Shown: positions 1-7,302, numbered from the stretch's first letter. The stretch is DNA of 12,976 nt from an uncultured Prevotella sp. (GCA_900556795.1 USQD01000028.1:1-12976), one strand, 5' to 3'. Notes: generated from the sequence alone by a model not told the origin. Made by a program: numbers and translations.

Positions 1-12
1 AATTTAGAGATT

Positions 13-567
13 ATGAAGAAATTATTGGTTATGGCAGCTATGGTGCTGTCTTCAGTAGGTGCTTTCGCACAGCAGGCTGCTGGCACAACAACTATCCAGC
101 CTAAGATTGGTTTGAACGTTGCTACAATCGGTGACAATGACTGGAAGGCTGGCTTCGCAGCTGGTGCTGAGTTGCAGTATCAGTCTACAAGCAACTTCGG
201 TATTGCTGTTGGCGCTCTCTATTCTGTACAGGGCTTCAAGGCAGAGGACGTAAAAATAGGAAATATAACTTATAAGAATGACTACAAGTGGAACCCTGGT
301 TACATTAACGTTCCTATCACTTTGAACTACTATCCTGTAGCAGGTCTTGCTCTCAAGGCAGGTTTGCAGCCAGGTTTCCTTGTAAACAAGGATGACATGG
401 AAGATGTTAAGAAAGTAGACCTCTCTATCCCAGTAGGTCTCTCTTACGAGTACCAGGGTCTTGTATTCGATGCTCGTTACAACATCGGTGTAACTAAGCT
501 TGCAGATAACTACGATCACTACAACAACGTAATCCAGATTACTGTAGGTTACAAGTTCGCTCTCTAA
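13..567 (+). CDS. Small outer-membrane beta-barrel protein (PorT-like/OMP_b-brl family)
   Basis: This is a 184-residue secreted protein. Residues 1-19 form a classic signal peptide (MKKLLVMAAMVLSSVGAFA, then QQ). The rest is a run of alternating hydrophobic/polar strands with aromatic girdle residues (for example YINVPITLNYYPVAGLALKA near 96-115) and ends in a strand closing with GYKFAL. Length and pattern fit the PF13568-like outer-membrane barrels of about 8 strands that are common in Bacteroidetes; their function is mostly unknown and none is claimed here. The start is the ATG right before the signal peptide. Only 12 bases precede it, so its promoter lies outside the window. Codon choice is strongly biased (GGT, GCT, AAC, TTC, CTC), which suggests high expression (inference). 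A strong terminator follows at 596-638. Confidence 0.85.
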   Translation: MKKLLVMAAMVLSSVGAFAQQAAGTTTIQPKIGLNVATIGDNDWKAGFAAGAELQYQSTSNFGIAVGALYSVQGFKAEDVKIGNITYKNDYKWNPGYINVPITLNYYPVAGLALKAGLQPGFLVNKDDMEDVKKVDLSIPVGLSYEYQGLVFDARYNIGVTKLADNYDHYNNVIQITVGYKFAL

Positions 568-595
568 TCGAGAACTCTTGACAAGACAAAATAAC

Positions 596-638
596 AATCC
601 CCGCTCTTCGTTATGAAGAACGGGGATTTCTTTTTTTC
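596..638 (+). terminator. Rho-independent terminator of the small barrel gene
   Basis: The arms AATCCCCG (596-603) and CGGGGATT (621-628) pair perfectly. An inner stem, TCTTC (605-609) with GAAGA (615-619), closes a 5-base loop, and a T-rich tail with seven consecutive T (631-637) follows. It sits 28 bases after the stop codon of the 13-567 gene and reads in its direction. Confidence 0.92.
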
Positions 639-657
639 TCGTCATACCTATTTGAAA

Positions 658-688
658 TAAGCCTCGCATAAACATTGAGTGAGGCTTA
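658..688 (-). terminator. Hairpin downstream of the TonB-receptor-like gene
   Basis: TAAGCCTC (658-665) pairs perfectly with GAGGCTTA (681-688) around a 15-base loop. Read on the minus strand it is followed by TTTCAAA, a weak T tail, so it can serve as a terminator for the gene ending at 725. On the plus strand it could back up the 596-638 terminator. Confidence 0.55.
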
Positions 689-698
689 CTATCGTTTT

Positions 699-726
699 AA
701 ATGAAGCTTACTTCATTTTCTTTTTT
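699..726. terminator. Second hairpin with T-run between convergent barrel genes
   Basis: AAATGAAG (699-706) and CTTCATTT (711-718) form a perfect 8-bp stem with a CTTA loop. The plus strand continues with a T-run (721-726) that overlaps the last bases of the opposing gene's TAA stop (725-727). The strongest T tail is on the plus strand. On the minus strand only TTT follows the stem. It is best read as part of a two-way termination zone. Confidence 0.55.
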
Positions 727-3649
727 AGAACATTCTGCCACCTGGATGGCCACCACCGAATGGGCGACCACGGAAATCAGGACGACCACCAGGACCGCCA
801 GGACCACCCTGACGTGCCTGCTTGCCTCCGAAGAGATTCAAGCGATATACCACATGAAGCATCGCATAGCTGTTGACAGCATTATACTCGGTATCAGTAC
901 GGGATGTAGCGGAGATAGCACGAGAGAAGGTGCTCTGCTGACGAAGAATGTCATAGAACTGGAGCATGATGGTAAGAGGCTTGCCCTTCAGGAAGCTCTG
1001 AGAGAGCTGCGCATTCCATACAAACTCATCGGTGTTCATACTACTGTCATTATAGCCACGGCGACTGCTGATAGAGAGACTTGAGTTCAGGCTGGTTCCC
1101 CAAGGAGCTGTAAGCGTCATGCTAGGACCATAAGAGAACTGCCAGGTATCGAGGTTGCTGTTAGGCTGCAACTTGTTCTTGGCATGGTTATAATTCAATG
1201 TTCCATCAAGCGAAAGCTCCAACCAGTCGTTGCGATAACTGAATGAGAGGCGTTCTCTCCAAGTGGTGCTGCGGGTGGTATTCTTCTGGGAATCAGACTG
1301 CTTGTCGAGACTCAGATAGCTCACATAGTTGTTGTAACCCAAGTTGGTGTCGGTATTCACGTTCCACACACCGGCACTGTCGATAGAGCAGTTGAACATG
1401 AAGGCTCCCATCACATTCCAATTACCATTGATATTCTCCGGACGGGTGATTCTTCCACCAGTCGTCTCATCGTAGGTCACCTTGTTGCTGATGCTGTTGT
1501 TGGTGGTAGAGAAGTTGATGAAGGTCATGACACCCTTGTTGTGGTTCTGCACGAAATTGTTGTAGAACAATCGGAAGTTCTGAGTAAACGATGGCTTCAA
1601 GCCAGGGTTACCCATAGAGATGTTCAACGGGTCGCTGTTGTCGGTGATATCAAGCAACTGTGAGATGCTTGGCTGAGAGGTTGTACCACGATAGTTGATT
1701 CGCAGGTTGCTCATCTTGGAGAAGCGATAACGGAAATCGAGCGTTGGACTCACATTCACCACATTGCGAACGGTATCTACATGCACGCCCTGATAATCCT
1801 GGATATACTTAGACTGCTGTGGCTGAACCATCACACCAAAGTTCAGGTTGTACTTCTGACGGATGAATCGCATCATCACCTGGATATCATGATTGTAGTT
1901 GCGATACTCTGAGAAACGGCTCTGATCATCATCCTTGTAATCTTCCAGATGACCGGCAAACGGATTCAAGTAGCTGTCCCAACCGCGATACTCATGATCG
2001 CCACTCATCGCATACTTGCTGAAATCGTAAGTGCTGCGGTCGCTCTTGGAGTAGCTGTAAGTAAACTTATAGCTAAACTGCAGGAAGGTAGCCTTCCAGA
2101 GTGGCTCACTATAGGTCAACTGACCGGCATAACTGTAATTCTTCGAAGGAGTCAGGTTATAGCGGTTGGTCTGATAGGTTGAATCCTTACCCTCCGCAGT
2201 CTGCACGAGATAGAGCTTGGCATTGTTGAGCGAGATGCTCTTGCTGTCCTTATCGGTATATTTGGCATCCACACGGAAGGTGATGTTACGTCCCTTGTTG
2301 CCCAACTTGCGGTTGATTTGCAACATACCGTTGATATTGTTATTATCAGAATAGGTGATGCCATTGGTCAACTGGCTGTTCACCATAGCCTCAGCCTTGT
2401 CCAACTCCTCAATACCTTCCTCAGAAAGAGGGTCTTTGGAAGTAATGGTATAAGGATCCTTGTTGTAAGAAGCCGACTGGCTACCACTCAATCCATCGCT
2501 GGTACTCCAGGAGATGGAAGGACGGAAGAGAATATTGGTCATGGTATCAGGCATCCACTCCAATCGGATGTTGCCATTCCAGCTGTTGCTGCGGGAGAAA
2601 CTCTGGCTCAGGCTATTGCTGAAAGAGCTGCTGCTACCCATGAAGTTCTCGCTGGAACGACTGCTCCATACATCGCCATCGCTATGGTTCCAGCGGAGGG
2701 AAGTATTGAACTTGAACTTGTTCTTCAACTCATAGTTGTAGTTGGCAGCTATCATCTTGCTGGCATTCAAACCGTTGGCACCGCCCCAGAATCCTCTGCC
2801 AGGACCACCGCCGAATCCACGGTCACTGGTATTATTGGCATTGGCAAAGAGCAAGAATCGGTTGTTGTTGGCAAAATAGCCACCCATACCACGCATATTG
2901 TAACGGTCCTTATTACCGACACCCAGGTCGATATTGGAAATCATTCCCTTATTCATTCCTTTCTTTACACCAAAGTCGAGCACGGTCTGTTCTTCTCCGT
3001 CATCAATGCCGGTCACCTTAGAGAGATCACTCTTCTCATCATACGCCTTGATCTTGTCGATGATGCTGGTAGGCAGGTTTTTCAGGGCAGTTTTGGTATC
3101 ACCCGTCATAAACTCCTTGCCATCCACGAGAATCTTCTTCACTTCCTTACCGTTGATCTTGATGGTACCGTCGTCGCTAACCTCTGCACCAGGCAGACGC
3201 TTGACGAGTTCCTCTACCACAGAACCTTCCGGTGTGCGGTAAGCTGCCGAATTATAAACGAAGGTATCTTCCTTGAGGGTTACTTTCTGCGCCATTGCAG
3301 TAACTACGGCACCTTTCAGCATGATAGCATCAGAACCTACGACCACATTACCCATTGCCAGATTCTTGTCTTCTGAAATCTGGATGCGCTTAACGGTAGG
3401 CTTGTAACCTACACTCGTAATCTTGAGGAGATACTTGCCATTAGCAGGAGCATTGACATGAAAAAGTCCCTGCTCGTTCGAAATGGCACCCGACACGTAG
3501 GTACTGTCGGTTTTGAGTAGTTGAATCGTTACTTGCTCTACAGGCTCCTTGGTATCGCGGTCTGTTATCTTACCGCTAATCAAGCGTTCCTGAGCAAAGG
3601 ATGCCATTGCAACGAGCATCAACAGCATCGATAGAATTGATCTTTTCAT
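725..3649 (-). CDS. TonB-dependent receptor-like outer-membrane barrel (OMP_b-brl_3 type) with carboxypeptidase-regulatory-like domain
   Basis: This is a 974-residue outer-membrane protein. Residues 1-19 are a signal peptide ending SFA, followed by QE. Residues 22-105 form a carboxypeptidase-regulatory-like beta-sandwich (ISGKITDRDTKEPVEQVTI, then GLFHVNAP and YLLKITSVGY). Residues about 115-215 are plug-like (EELVKRLPGAEVSDDGTIKI, ILVDGKEF, NLPTSIIDKIKAYDEKSD). From about 230 to 940 it is beta-barrel with many N/S-rich loops. The last ~34 residues are a Gly/Pro/Arg-rich tail ending in Phe. This order matches the Bacteroidetes SusC-like but SusD-less 'outer membrane beta-barrel' receptors (PF14905 type). 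No SusD partner or substrate genes lie nearby, so the ligand is unknown. The start is the ATG before the signal peptide. No canonical promoter was found upstream; a direct repeat at 3705-3721 may matter. Confidence 0.9.
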   Translation of the reverse strand: MKRSILSMLLMLVAMASFAQERLISGKITDRDTKEPVEQVTIQLLKTDSTYVSGAISNEQGLFHVNAPANGKYLLKITSVGYKPTVKRIQISEDKNLAMGNVVVGSDAIMLKGAVVTAMAQKVTLKEDTFVYNSAAYRTPEGSVVEELVKRLPGAEVSDDGTIKINGKEVKKILVDGKEFMTGDTKTALKNLPTSIIDKIKAYDEKSDLSKVTGIDDGEEQTVLDFGVKKGMNKGMISNIDLGVGNKDRYNMRGMGGYFANNNRFLLFANANNTSDRGFGGGPGRGFWGGANGLNASKMIAANYNYELKNKFKFNTSLRWNHSDGDVWSSRSSENFMGSSSSFSNSLSQSFSRSNSWNGNIRLEWMPDTMTNILFRPSISWSTSDGLSGSQSASYNKDPYTITSKDPLSEEGIEELDKAEAMVNSQLTNGITYSDNNNINGMLQINRKLGNKGRNITFRVDAKYTDKDSKSISLNNAKLYLVQTAEGKDSTYQTNRYNLTPSKNYSYAGQLTYSEPLWKATFLQFSYKFTYSYSKSDRSTYDFSKYAMSGDHEYRGWDSYLNPFAGHLEDYKDDDQSRFSEYRNYNHDIQVMMRFIRQKYNLNFGVMVQPQQSKYIQDYQGVHVDTVRNVVNVSPTLDFRYRFSKMSNLRINYRGTTSQPSISQLLDITDNSDPLNISMGNPGLKPSFTQNFRLFYNNFVQNHNKGVMTFINFSTTNNSISNKVTYDETTGGRITRPENINGNWNVMGAFMFNCSIDSAGVWNVNTDTNLGYNNYVSYLSLDKQSDSQKNTTRSTTWRERLSFSYRNDWLELSLDGTLNYNHAKNKLQPNSNLDTWQFSYGPSMTLTAPWGTSLNSSLSISSRRGYNDSSMNTDEFVWNAQLSQSFLKGKPLTIMLQFYDILRQQSTFSRAISATSRTDTEYNAVNSYAMLHVVYRLNLFGGKQARQGGPGGPGGRPDFRGRPFGGGHPGGRMF

Positions 3650-3704
3650 TATTTGTTGAATGTTATTTATTATTTCTAAATTGTATATAGACTTGCTTTT
3701 ATAT

Positions 3705-3721
3705 GATTAGACCCGATTAGA
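3705..3721. repeat. Short direct repeat GATTAGA-CCC-GATTAGA, possible operator
   Basis: Two identical 7-base copies, GATTAGA at 3705-3711 and at 3715-3721, are separated by CCC. This gives a 10-base period, about one helical turn. They lie 56-72 bases upstream of the barrel gene start at 3649. That spacing would suit a regulator binding as a head-to-tail dimer next to a promoter. Function is inferred from layout only. Confidence 0.4.
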
Positions 3722-3825
3722 GCGCAATTGTAAAAAACAGATGCATTTTTGGGGCATTTTGCTTCTTTTGACGAACGAAATGTATCAAGGTTTAAACTTT
3801 TATTGATAAAAAAGTGCTTATTTAT

Positions 3826-3856
3826 TTTGTTTTGTCTCCATTTTAACGTACCTTTG
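3826..3856 (+). promoter_or_regulatory. Bacteroidetes-type promoter for aroB
   Basis: TTTG at 3826-3829 (-33 element) and TACCTTTG at 3849-3856 (-7 element, TAnnTTTG) are separated by exactly 19 bases. This fits the published Bacteroides sigma consensus. Transcription would start near 3863, leaving a leader of about 79 bases before the ATG at 3942. Confidence 0.8.
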
Positions 3857-3867
3857 CAACCAAAATA

Positions 3868-3902
3868 GCCGTAGCGTTGTCCTATTTGGACTTCCCAACG
3901 GC
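3868..3902 (+). promoter_or_regulatory. Potential hairpin in the aroB 5' leader
   Basis: The predicted leader holds two competing pairings. GCCGT (3868-3872) can pair with ACGGC (3898-3902). Alternatively CGTTG plus TCC (3875-3882) can pair with GGA (3888-3890) and CAACG (3896-3900), leaving a 5-base bulge. A run of six T follows at about 3919-3924. This resembles a structured leader, but no known riboswitch family was recognised. Confidence 0.3.
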
Positions 3903-3941
3903 CCTATATAAATTCGTCTTTTTTAAAAACGTTAGTAAGTT

Positions 3942-4988
3942 ATGAGTCAAAGAGTAATCATATCAACCCATCTGGAGAGCGAGCTGGTAACCGCTCTCGC
4001 TGAGTGCGAGCACGACAAGCTGTTTGTGCTTACCGATACCACGACCCAAGAGCTGTGTCTGCCAGTCATCAAGAACTTCTATAGCTTGAAGCATATGCAG
4101 ATAATCACAATTCCTGCCAGCGACAGCCATAAGGACATAGAAAGTCTGATGATGGTCTGGAAGGGACTGCAGGAAGGGGGTGCTTCACGCCATTCGTGCA
4201 TGATAAACCTGGGAGGCGGTATGGTAACCGACCTGGGTGGTTTTGCTGCCAGCACCTTCAAGCGCGGCATCAACTTCATCAATATCCCTACTACCCTGCT
4301 TGCCATGGTAGATGCATCAGTAGGCGGAAAGACCGGTATCAATTTCGGTGGATTGAAGAACGAAGTGGGTGTATTCAACGACTCTAAGTACGTGATTCTC
4401 GACACTGAATTTCTGAAGACACTCGATGCCGAGAACATCTGTTCGGGCTATGCAGAGATGCTGAAGCATGGCTTGATTTCTACCGAGGCGATGTGGGAGG
4501 AACTGGTCAACTTCGATCTTAACCAACCAGACTTGAAGCAGTTGCAGCGCATGGTGGGTGACAGCGTGAAGGTAAAGGAACACATCGTGGAGCTGGATCC
4601 TCATGAGAAGGGCATCCGCAAGGCTCTGAACCTGGGTCATACCATCGGTCATGCCTTCGAGAGCTGGGCTTTGAAGCGCAAGCCTATCCTGCATGGCTAT
4701 GCTGTGGCATTCGGTCTCATCCCTGAGCTTTATCTCAGCGTGGCTAAGACAGGATTCCCTACAGACAAGATGCGACAGACCGTTACTTTCATCAAGGAAA
4801 ACTATGGTACGCTGAATATCACCTGTGATGACTATGATGAGCTCATCGAGCTGATGCATCATGACAAGAAAAATCAGAATGGCATCATCAACTTCACCAT
4901 GCTTGGCGGTATAGGGGATATCCGTATCAACCAGACAGCAACTACAGAAGAAATCAAAGAAGCACTCGACTTCTTTAGAGAAGGATAA
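3942..4988 (+). CDS. aroB: 3-dehydroquinate synthase
   Basis: AroB converts 3-deoxy-D-arabino-heptulosonate 7-phosphate to 3-dehydroquinate, the second step of the shikimate pathway, in the cytoplasm with NAD and a divalent metal. The 348-residue length is normal. The NAD-binding and active-site stretch is intact: GGGMVTDLGGF at 91-101, FKRGINFINIPTTLLAMVDA at 106-125, then SVGGKTGIN (K130). Metal ligands are recognisable as E172 (in GYAEMLKHG), H233 (LGHTIGHAFE) and H251 (HGYAVAFG). The start follows a canonical promoter at 3826-3856 and a leader of about 79 bases, without a Shine-Dalgarno, as is usual in this phylum. It is transcribed alone, convergent with menE. It feeds chorismate, the precursor of menaquinone and aromatic amino acids. 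The assignment is secure. Confidence 0.97.
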   Translation: MSQRVIISTHLESELVTALAECEHDKLFVLTDTTTQELCLPVIKNFYSLKHMQIITIPASDSHKDIESLMMVWKGLQEGGASRHSCMINLGGGMVTDLGGFAASTFKRGINFINIPTTLLAMVDASVGGKTGINFGGLKNEVGVFNDSKYVILDTEFLKTLDAENICSGYAEMLKHGLISTEAMWEELVNFDLNQPDLKQLQRMVGDSVKVKEHIVELDPHEKGIRKALNLGHTIGHAFESWALKRKPILHGYAVAFGLIPELYLSVAKTGFPTDKMRQTVTFIKENYGTLNITCDDYDELIELMHHDKKNQNGIINFTMLGGIGDIRINQTATTEEIKEALDFFREG

Positions 4989-4994
4989 TATAAT

Positions 4995-5017
4995 ATGGCG
5001 GGCTATCAACCCGCCAT
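4995..5017. terminator. Bidirectional terminator between aroB and menE
   Basis: ATGGCGGG (4995-5002) pairs with CCCGCCAT (5010-5017) around a 7-base loop. It lies 6 bases after the aroB stop and 10 bases beyond the menE stop, in a 39-base gap between convergent genes. Flanks are AT-rich on both sides, although neither has a long T-run, so efficiency is uncertain. Confidence 0.75.
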
Positions 5018-5027
5018 TATTGTATCC

Positions 5028-6041
5028 TTATACCAAACAGCATCGCTTTGGCTTTCCGGTTTCGGTAAGCGGAAGATGCTCTACATATCGGAATTCCTTA
5101 GGAATCCAATATTTATATTTTTTATGATCAGAAGACTTTTCAGATTCATCAGATAAGAGGCGGCGGACAGTCGCCTCTACTCTTTTTATATCTTCATCCT
5201 CTGACAGGAGGACTGCGATTTCTCCAAACTTCCCGTCTTTCTTCTTGGCTAGCATGAAAGGTTTTTCCAAATGAGGTTTCAAGAGAGTCTCCACTTCTTC
5301 AATCTGAATCTTGATGCCACCACTACAGATGACATTGTCTTTTCTGCCCTTGATGCGGAAACGGAGTTTTTCTACCTTATTATATATATAGGGTTCTATC
5401 TCCACGATATCATTCGTTACCAAGGTTTCAGCACAAACCTGAGGGGCATCAATGACAAGACAGCCTTCTTCGGTCTGACTGATATGAACGCTATCGAAAG
5501 GCTGATACCATTCGCTAGACTCATCGCCATTGATTCTTCGCAAGGCGATATGAGATAAGGTTTCGGTCATGCCGTAAGTGCTCCAGATGGCAATATTGCC
5601 AGGAAGAGCCTGGAGTTCCTTTTCCAAGGATGCATCGATGGCTCCACCTCCGATAATCAGATGGCGGATATGAGTGAGTCGCTCACGCTCCTCAGGAACC
5701 TGCAGGGTGTTATACACCTGCATCGGAACCATGGCGGCAAAAGTAATCTCTTCGTCCACATCCTTCAGCGGATGACCACTAGGAGAAACAGAAATAAGAT
5801 GGAGATGGCGCTCGATACTGCGCACCACCACCATCTTACCTGCGATATAATCAAGCGACATACAGAGCAGCGCACTATCGCCTGGCTTCAAACCCAGAAA
5901 GTCACATGTGATGCGGGCAGAGTTGAGCATTCGCTTCTTCTCCACCATCATCGGCTTGGGCTTTCCCGTGGAGCCACTGGTATGCACAAGCACCCGGTCG
6001 CTACCGTTATTCCATTCTGAAAGGAAATCTTCTAAAGTCAT
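5028..6041 (-). CDS. menE: o-Succinylbenzoate-CoA ligase (short AMP-binding enzyme)
   Basis: This ANL-superfamily enzyme adenylates o-succinylbenzoate and transfers it to CoA in menaquinone synthesis. The 337 residues carry the core motifs in order: the phosphate-binding loop TSGSTGKPKP (21-30), AIWSTYGMTETLSHIALR (151-168, motif A5), RIKGRKDNVICSGGIKI (229-245, motif A8) and LPLTETGKPKR (323-333) with candidate catalytic Lys330. It is about 100 or more residues shorter than Bacillus/E. coli MenE because it starts just before the phosphate-binding loop. Shortened MenE proteins are, as I recall, usual in Bacteroidetes, so this is probably not a truncation. It follows menC on the same strand after a 103-base gap, which supports MenE over other acyl-CoA ligases. 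Start: the ATG at 6041, with no Shine-Dalgarno. Confidence 0.88.
   Translation of the reverse strand: MTLEDFLSEWNNGSDRVLVHTSGSTGKPKPMMVEKKRMLNSARITCDFLGLKPGDSALLCMSLDYIAGKMVVVRSIERHLHLISVSPSGHPLKDVDEEITFAAMVPMQVYNTLQVPEERERLTHIRHLIIGGGAIDASLEKELQALPGNIAIWSTYGMTETLSHIALRRINGDESSEWYQPFDSVHISQTEEGCLVIDAPQVCAETLVTNDIVEIEPYIYNKVEKLRFRIKGRKDNVICSGGIKIQIEEVETLLKPHLEKPFMLAKKKDGKFGEIAVLLSEDEDIKRVEATVRRLLSDESEKSSDHKKYKYWIPKEFRYVEHLPLTETGKPKRCCLV
5374..5392 (-). repeat. 19-base repeat copy 1 (inside menE)
   Basis: On the minus strand this reads CCTATATATATAATAAGGT and encodes the YIYNKV segment of MenE (residues 218-223). An identical 19-base copy in the same reading frame lies at 10724-10742 in an unrelated gene. 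Confidence 0.7.
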
Positions 6042-6063
6042 AATTTAAATTATACCCTGCTTA

Positions 6064-6080
6064 GCGGATTACAAATCCGC
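6064..6080. repeat. Palindrome 1, REP-like, between menC and menE
   Basis: GCGGATT, loop ACA, AATCCGC: a perfect 7-bp stem with a 3-base loop. It is nearly the same sequence as the palindrome at 6099-6119, and the two centres are 37 bases apart. It would fold in the menC-menE transcript. Confidence 0.8.
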
Positions 6081-6098
6081 AATAGTTGCCCAATGATG

Positions 6099-6119
6099 CG
6101 GCGGATTGCAAATCCGCCG
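6099..6119. repeat. Palindrome 2, REP-like, between menC and menE
   Basis: CGGCGGATT, loop GCA, AATCCGCCG: a perfect 9-bp stem with a 3-base loop. It shares the core GCGGATT-nCA-AATCCGC with the palindrome at 6064-6080. The pair looks like a dispersed intergenic palindromic element, perhaps REP/REPIN-like. It may stabilise the transcript 3' end of menC or reduce read-through into menE (inference). Confidence 0.8.
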
Positions 6120-6131
6120 AAACAAATAGGG

Positions 6132-6153
6132 GTAAAATATTATATTATTTTAC
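6132..6153 (-). other. AT-rich hairpin across the menC stop codon
   Basis: GTAAAATA (6132-6139) pairs with TATTTTAC (6146-6153) around a 6-base loop, spanning the menC stop codon (6145-6147). It contains only two G-C pairs at its base and lacks a T tail, so it is a weak candidate for a 3'-end element. Confidence 0.35.
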
Positions 6154-7272
6154 AATAAAGAGTTTATCACCACGAATTTCCAATGGCATTGGGATGTTAT
6201 CAGTAAAGAGCAGACCGGTGCCCAAGCCCTGCGGCATCTCGACATTCGGACCATATACCTTGGCAGCATAATGGGCAATGGCATTAAGCCCGATATTGCT
6301 CTCCAAAGCCGAGGTAATCCAACTGCCGATACCACGCTGGTCAGCCAACTGAATCCATTCGTTGCAACCATAGATTCCACCATGGAGCGAAGGTTTCAGG
6401 ATGATATACTGAGGCCGGATGGTATCGAGCAATGCCTCCTTCATACTTCGGACATTCACACCTATCAACTCCTCATCCAAGGCGATAGGAAGCGGTGTTT
6501 CGCGACAGAGCTGGGCCATCTTAGGCCACTGATGCTGCTTGATAGGCTGCTCAATCGAATGAATGTCATATTTAGCCAAAGCCTCCAGCTGACTCATTGC
6601 ATTCTCCGGCAAGAAGCCTCCATTGGCATCTACACGCAACTCAACCTGCTCCTTGGTATAAACATCGCGGATGCGCTTGATGAGGTCTAGTTCCTTGAAG
6701 AAATCGATGGCACCAATCTTCAGTTTCACACAATGGAAACCAGCCTGAAGCTTTTCCTCCAGTCGTGCCAACATCTCCTCGTAAGTACCCATCCATACCA
6801 GTCCATTGATAGTGATACCCTCTTCTCCTCTTCCGAAAGGAGAGTCGTAGAGATCTACCAGGTTCTCCATTCCTGCTGGAACAGAGACCCCTTTCTGCTT
6901 CAACATTTCTGAAGAAGAAGATGCTCCTTCAGCAGGAACAATCTCTAACAACTTCTTCGCTGCATCGAAGAACGAAGCGAAGGCTGTTTCCAAGCCGAAG
7001 GTGATGCTAGGATAAGCACGAATCATATCGTATGGGATGCGTCCCATCTGTTCCACCATCTGACATACTTGTCGAAGGGTGACTGCATATTCCGGTTTGG
7101 CATCGCAACTGAGATCAGGGAGCGTAGCACACTCTCCCACTCCCTCTACTCCCGGCATTTCATCCGATGTTAGGGTGAGATAATAACTGTGTCTTGTGGT
7201 ATAGACGCCACGAGACGTGCCTGCCGGCTGCTTGAAGTGGAGCGTGCGCTCCGAGATGTCTATCTTATACAT
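6145..7272 (-). CDS. menC: o-Succinylbenzoate synthase
   Basis: MenC dehydrates SHCHC to o-succinylbenzoate in menaquinone synthesis; it belongs to the enolase superfamily. An N-terminal capping domain (about 1-105) precedes the barrel. Catalytic residues are in place: the KxK motif K183/K185 (CVKLKIGAIDF), metal ligands D215 (RVDANGGF), E241 (SIEQPIK) and D266 (ALDEELIG), and Lys293 (ILKPSLHGG). Length is 375 residues. Residues about 107-138 (IVPAEGASSSSE to SVPAGM) look like an extra loop between capping domain and barrel, compared with Bacteroides MenC as I recall it; the core following it (DSPFGRGEEGITINGLVWMG) is family-typical. It lies upstream of menE, which uses its product. No canonical promoter was seen in the 82 bases before it, so it may depend on a non-consensus promoter or on read-through from the gene ending at 7355. 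Confidence 0.95.
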   Translation of the reverse strand: MYKIDISERTLHFKQPAGTSRGVYTTRHSYYLTLTSDEMPGVEGVGECATLPDLSCDAKPEYAVTLRQVCQMVEQMGRIPYDMIRAYPSITFGLETAFASFFDAAKKLLEIVPAEGASSSSEMLKQKGVSVPAGMENLVDLYDSPFGRGEEGITINGLVWMGTYEEMLARLEEKLQAGFHCVKLKIGAIDFFKELDLIKRIRDVYTKEQVELRVDANGGFLPENAMSQLEALAKYDIHSIEQPIKQHQWPKMAQLCRETPLPIALDEELIGVNVRSMKEALLDTIRPQYIILKPSLHGGIYGCNEWIQLADQRGIGSWITSALESNIGLNAIAHYAAKVYGPNVEMPQGLGTGLLFTDNIPMPLEIRGDKLFIVK

Positions 7273-7302
7273 TCTTTATATCTATATATCAATACAATTG
7301 AA

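Larger units (their letters stand above)
3650..3941. other. Divergent intergenic region, TonB-receptor-like gene / aroB
   Basis: These 292 AT-rich bases separate two divergently transcribed genes. They hold a direct repeat on the left (3705-3721), the aroB promoter (3826-3856) and a potentially folded aroB leader (3868-3902). No tRNA and no small ORF with a credible start was seen. On the minus strand I found no TAnnTTTG element for the barrel gene, so that promoter may use another sigma factor or an activator. Confidence 0.7.

Noticed and set aside
1..12. Adapter or vector at the left end
   Set aside because: The first 12 bases are AT-rich and do not match common adapters; they look like a genuine upstream region of the first gene.
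52..675. Open frame of 207 codons on the minus strand across the small barrel gene
   Set aside because: It runs through the terminator at 596-638 and covers a gene with a clean signal peptide and strong codon bias.
2318..3376. Open frame of 352 codons on the plus strand opposite the TonB-receptor-like gene
   Set aside because: It lies wholly within a clear outer-membrane receptor gene and has no signal peptide, recognisable motif or promoter.
4317..5009. Open frame of 230 codons on the minus strand opposite aroB
   Set aside because: It overlaps conserved aroB sequence and the aroB/menE terminator; its translation has no family features.
5028..6041. menE as a truncated pseudogene because it is short
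   Set aside because: All core ANL motifs, from the phosphate-binding loop to the C-terminal Lys, are present, and short MenE forms are usual in this phylum.
6042..6063. Separate promoter for menE (TTTG in the palindrome plus TATAATTTA near the start)
   Set aside because: The -7 part departs from TAnnTTTG at its last two positions, so the match is too weak to call.
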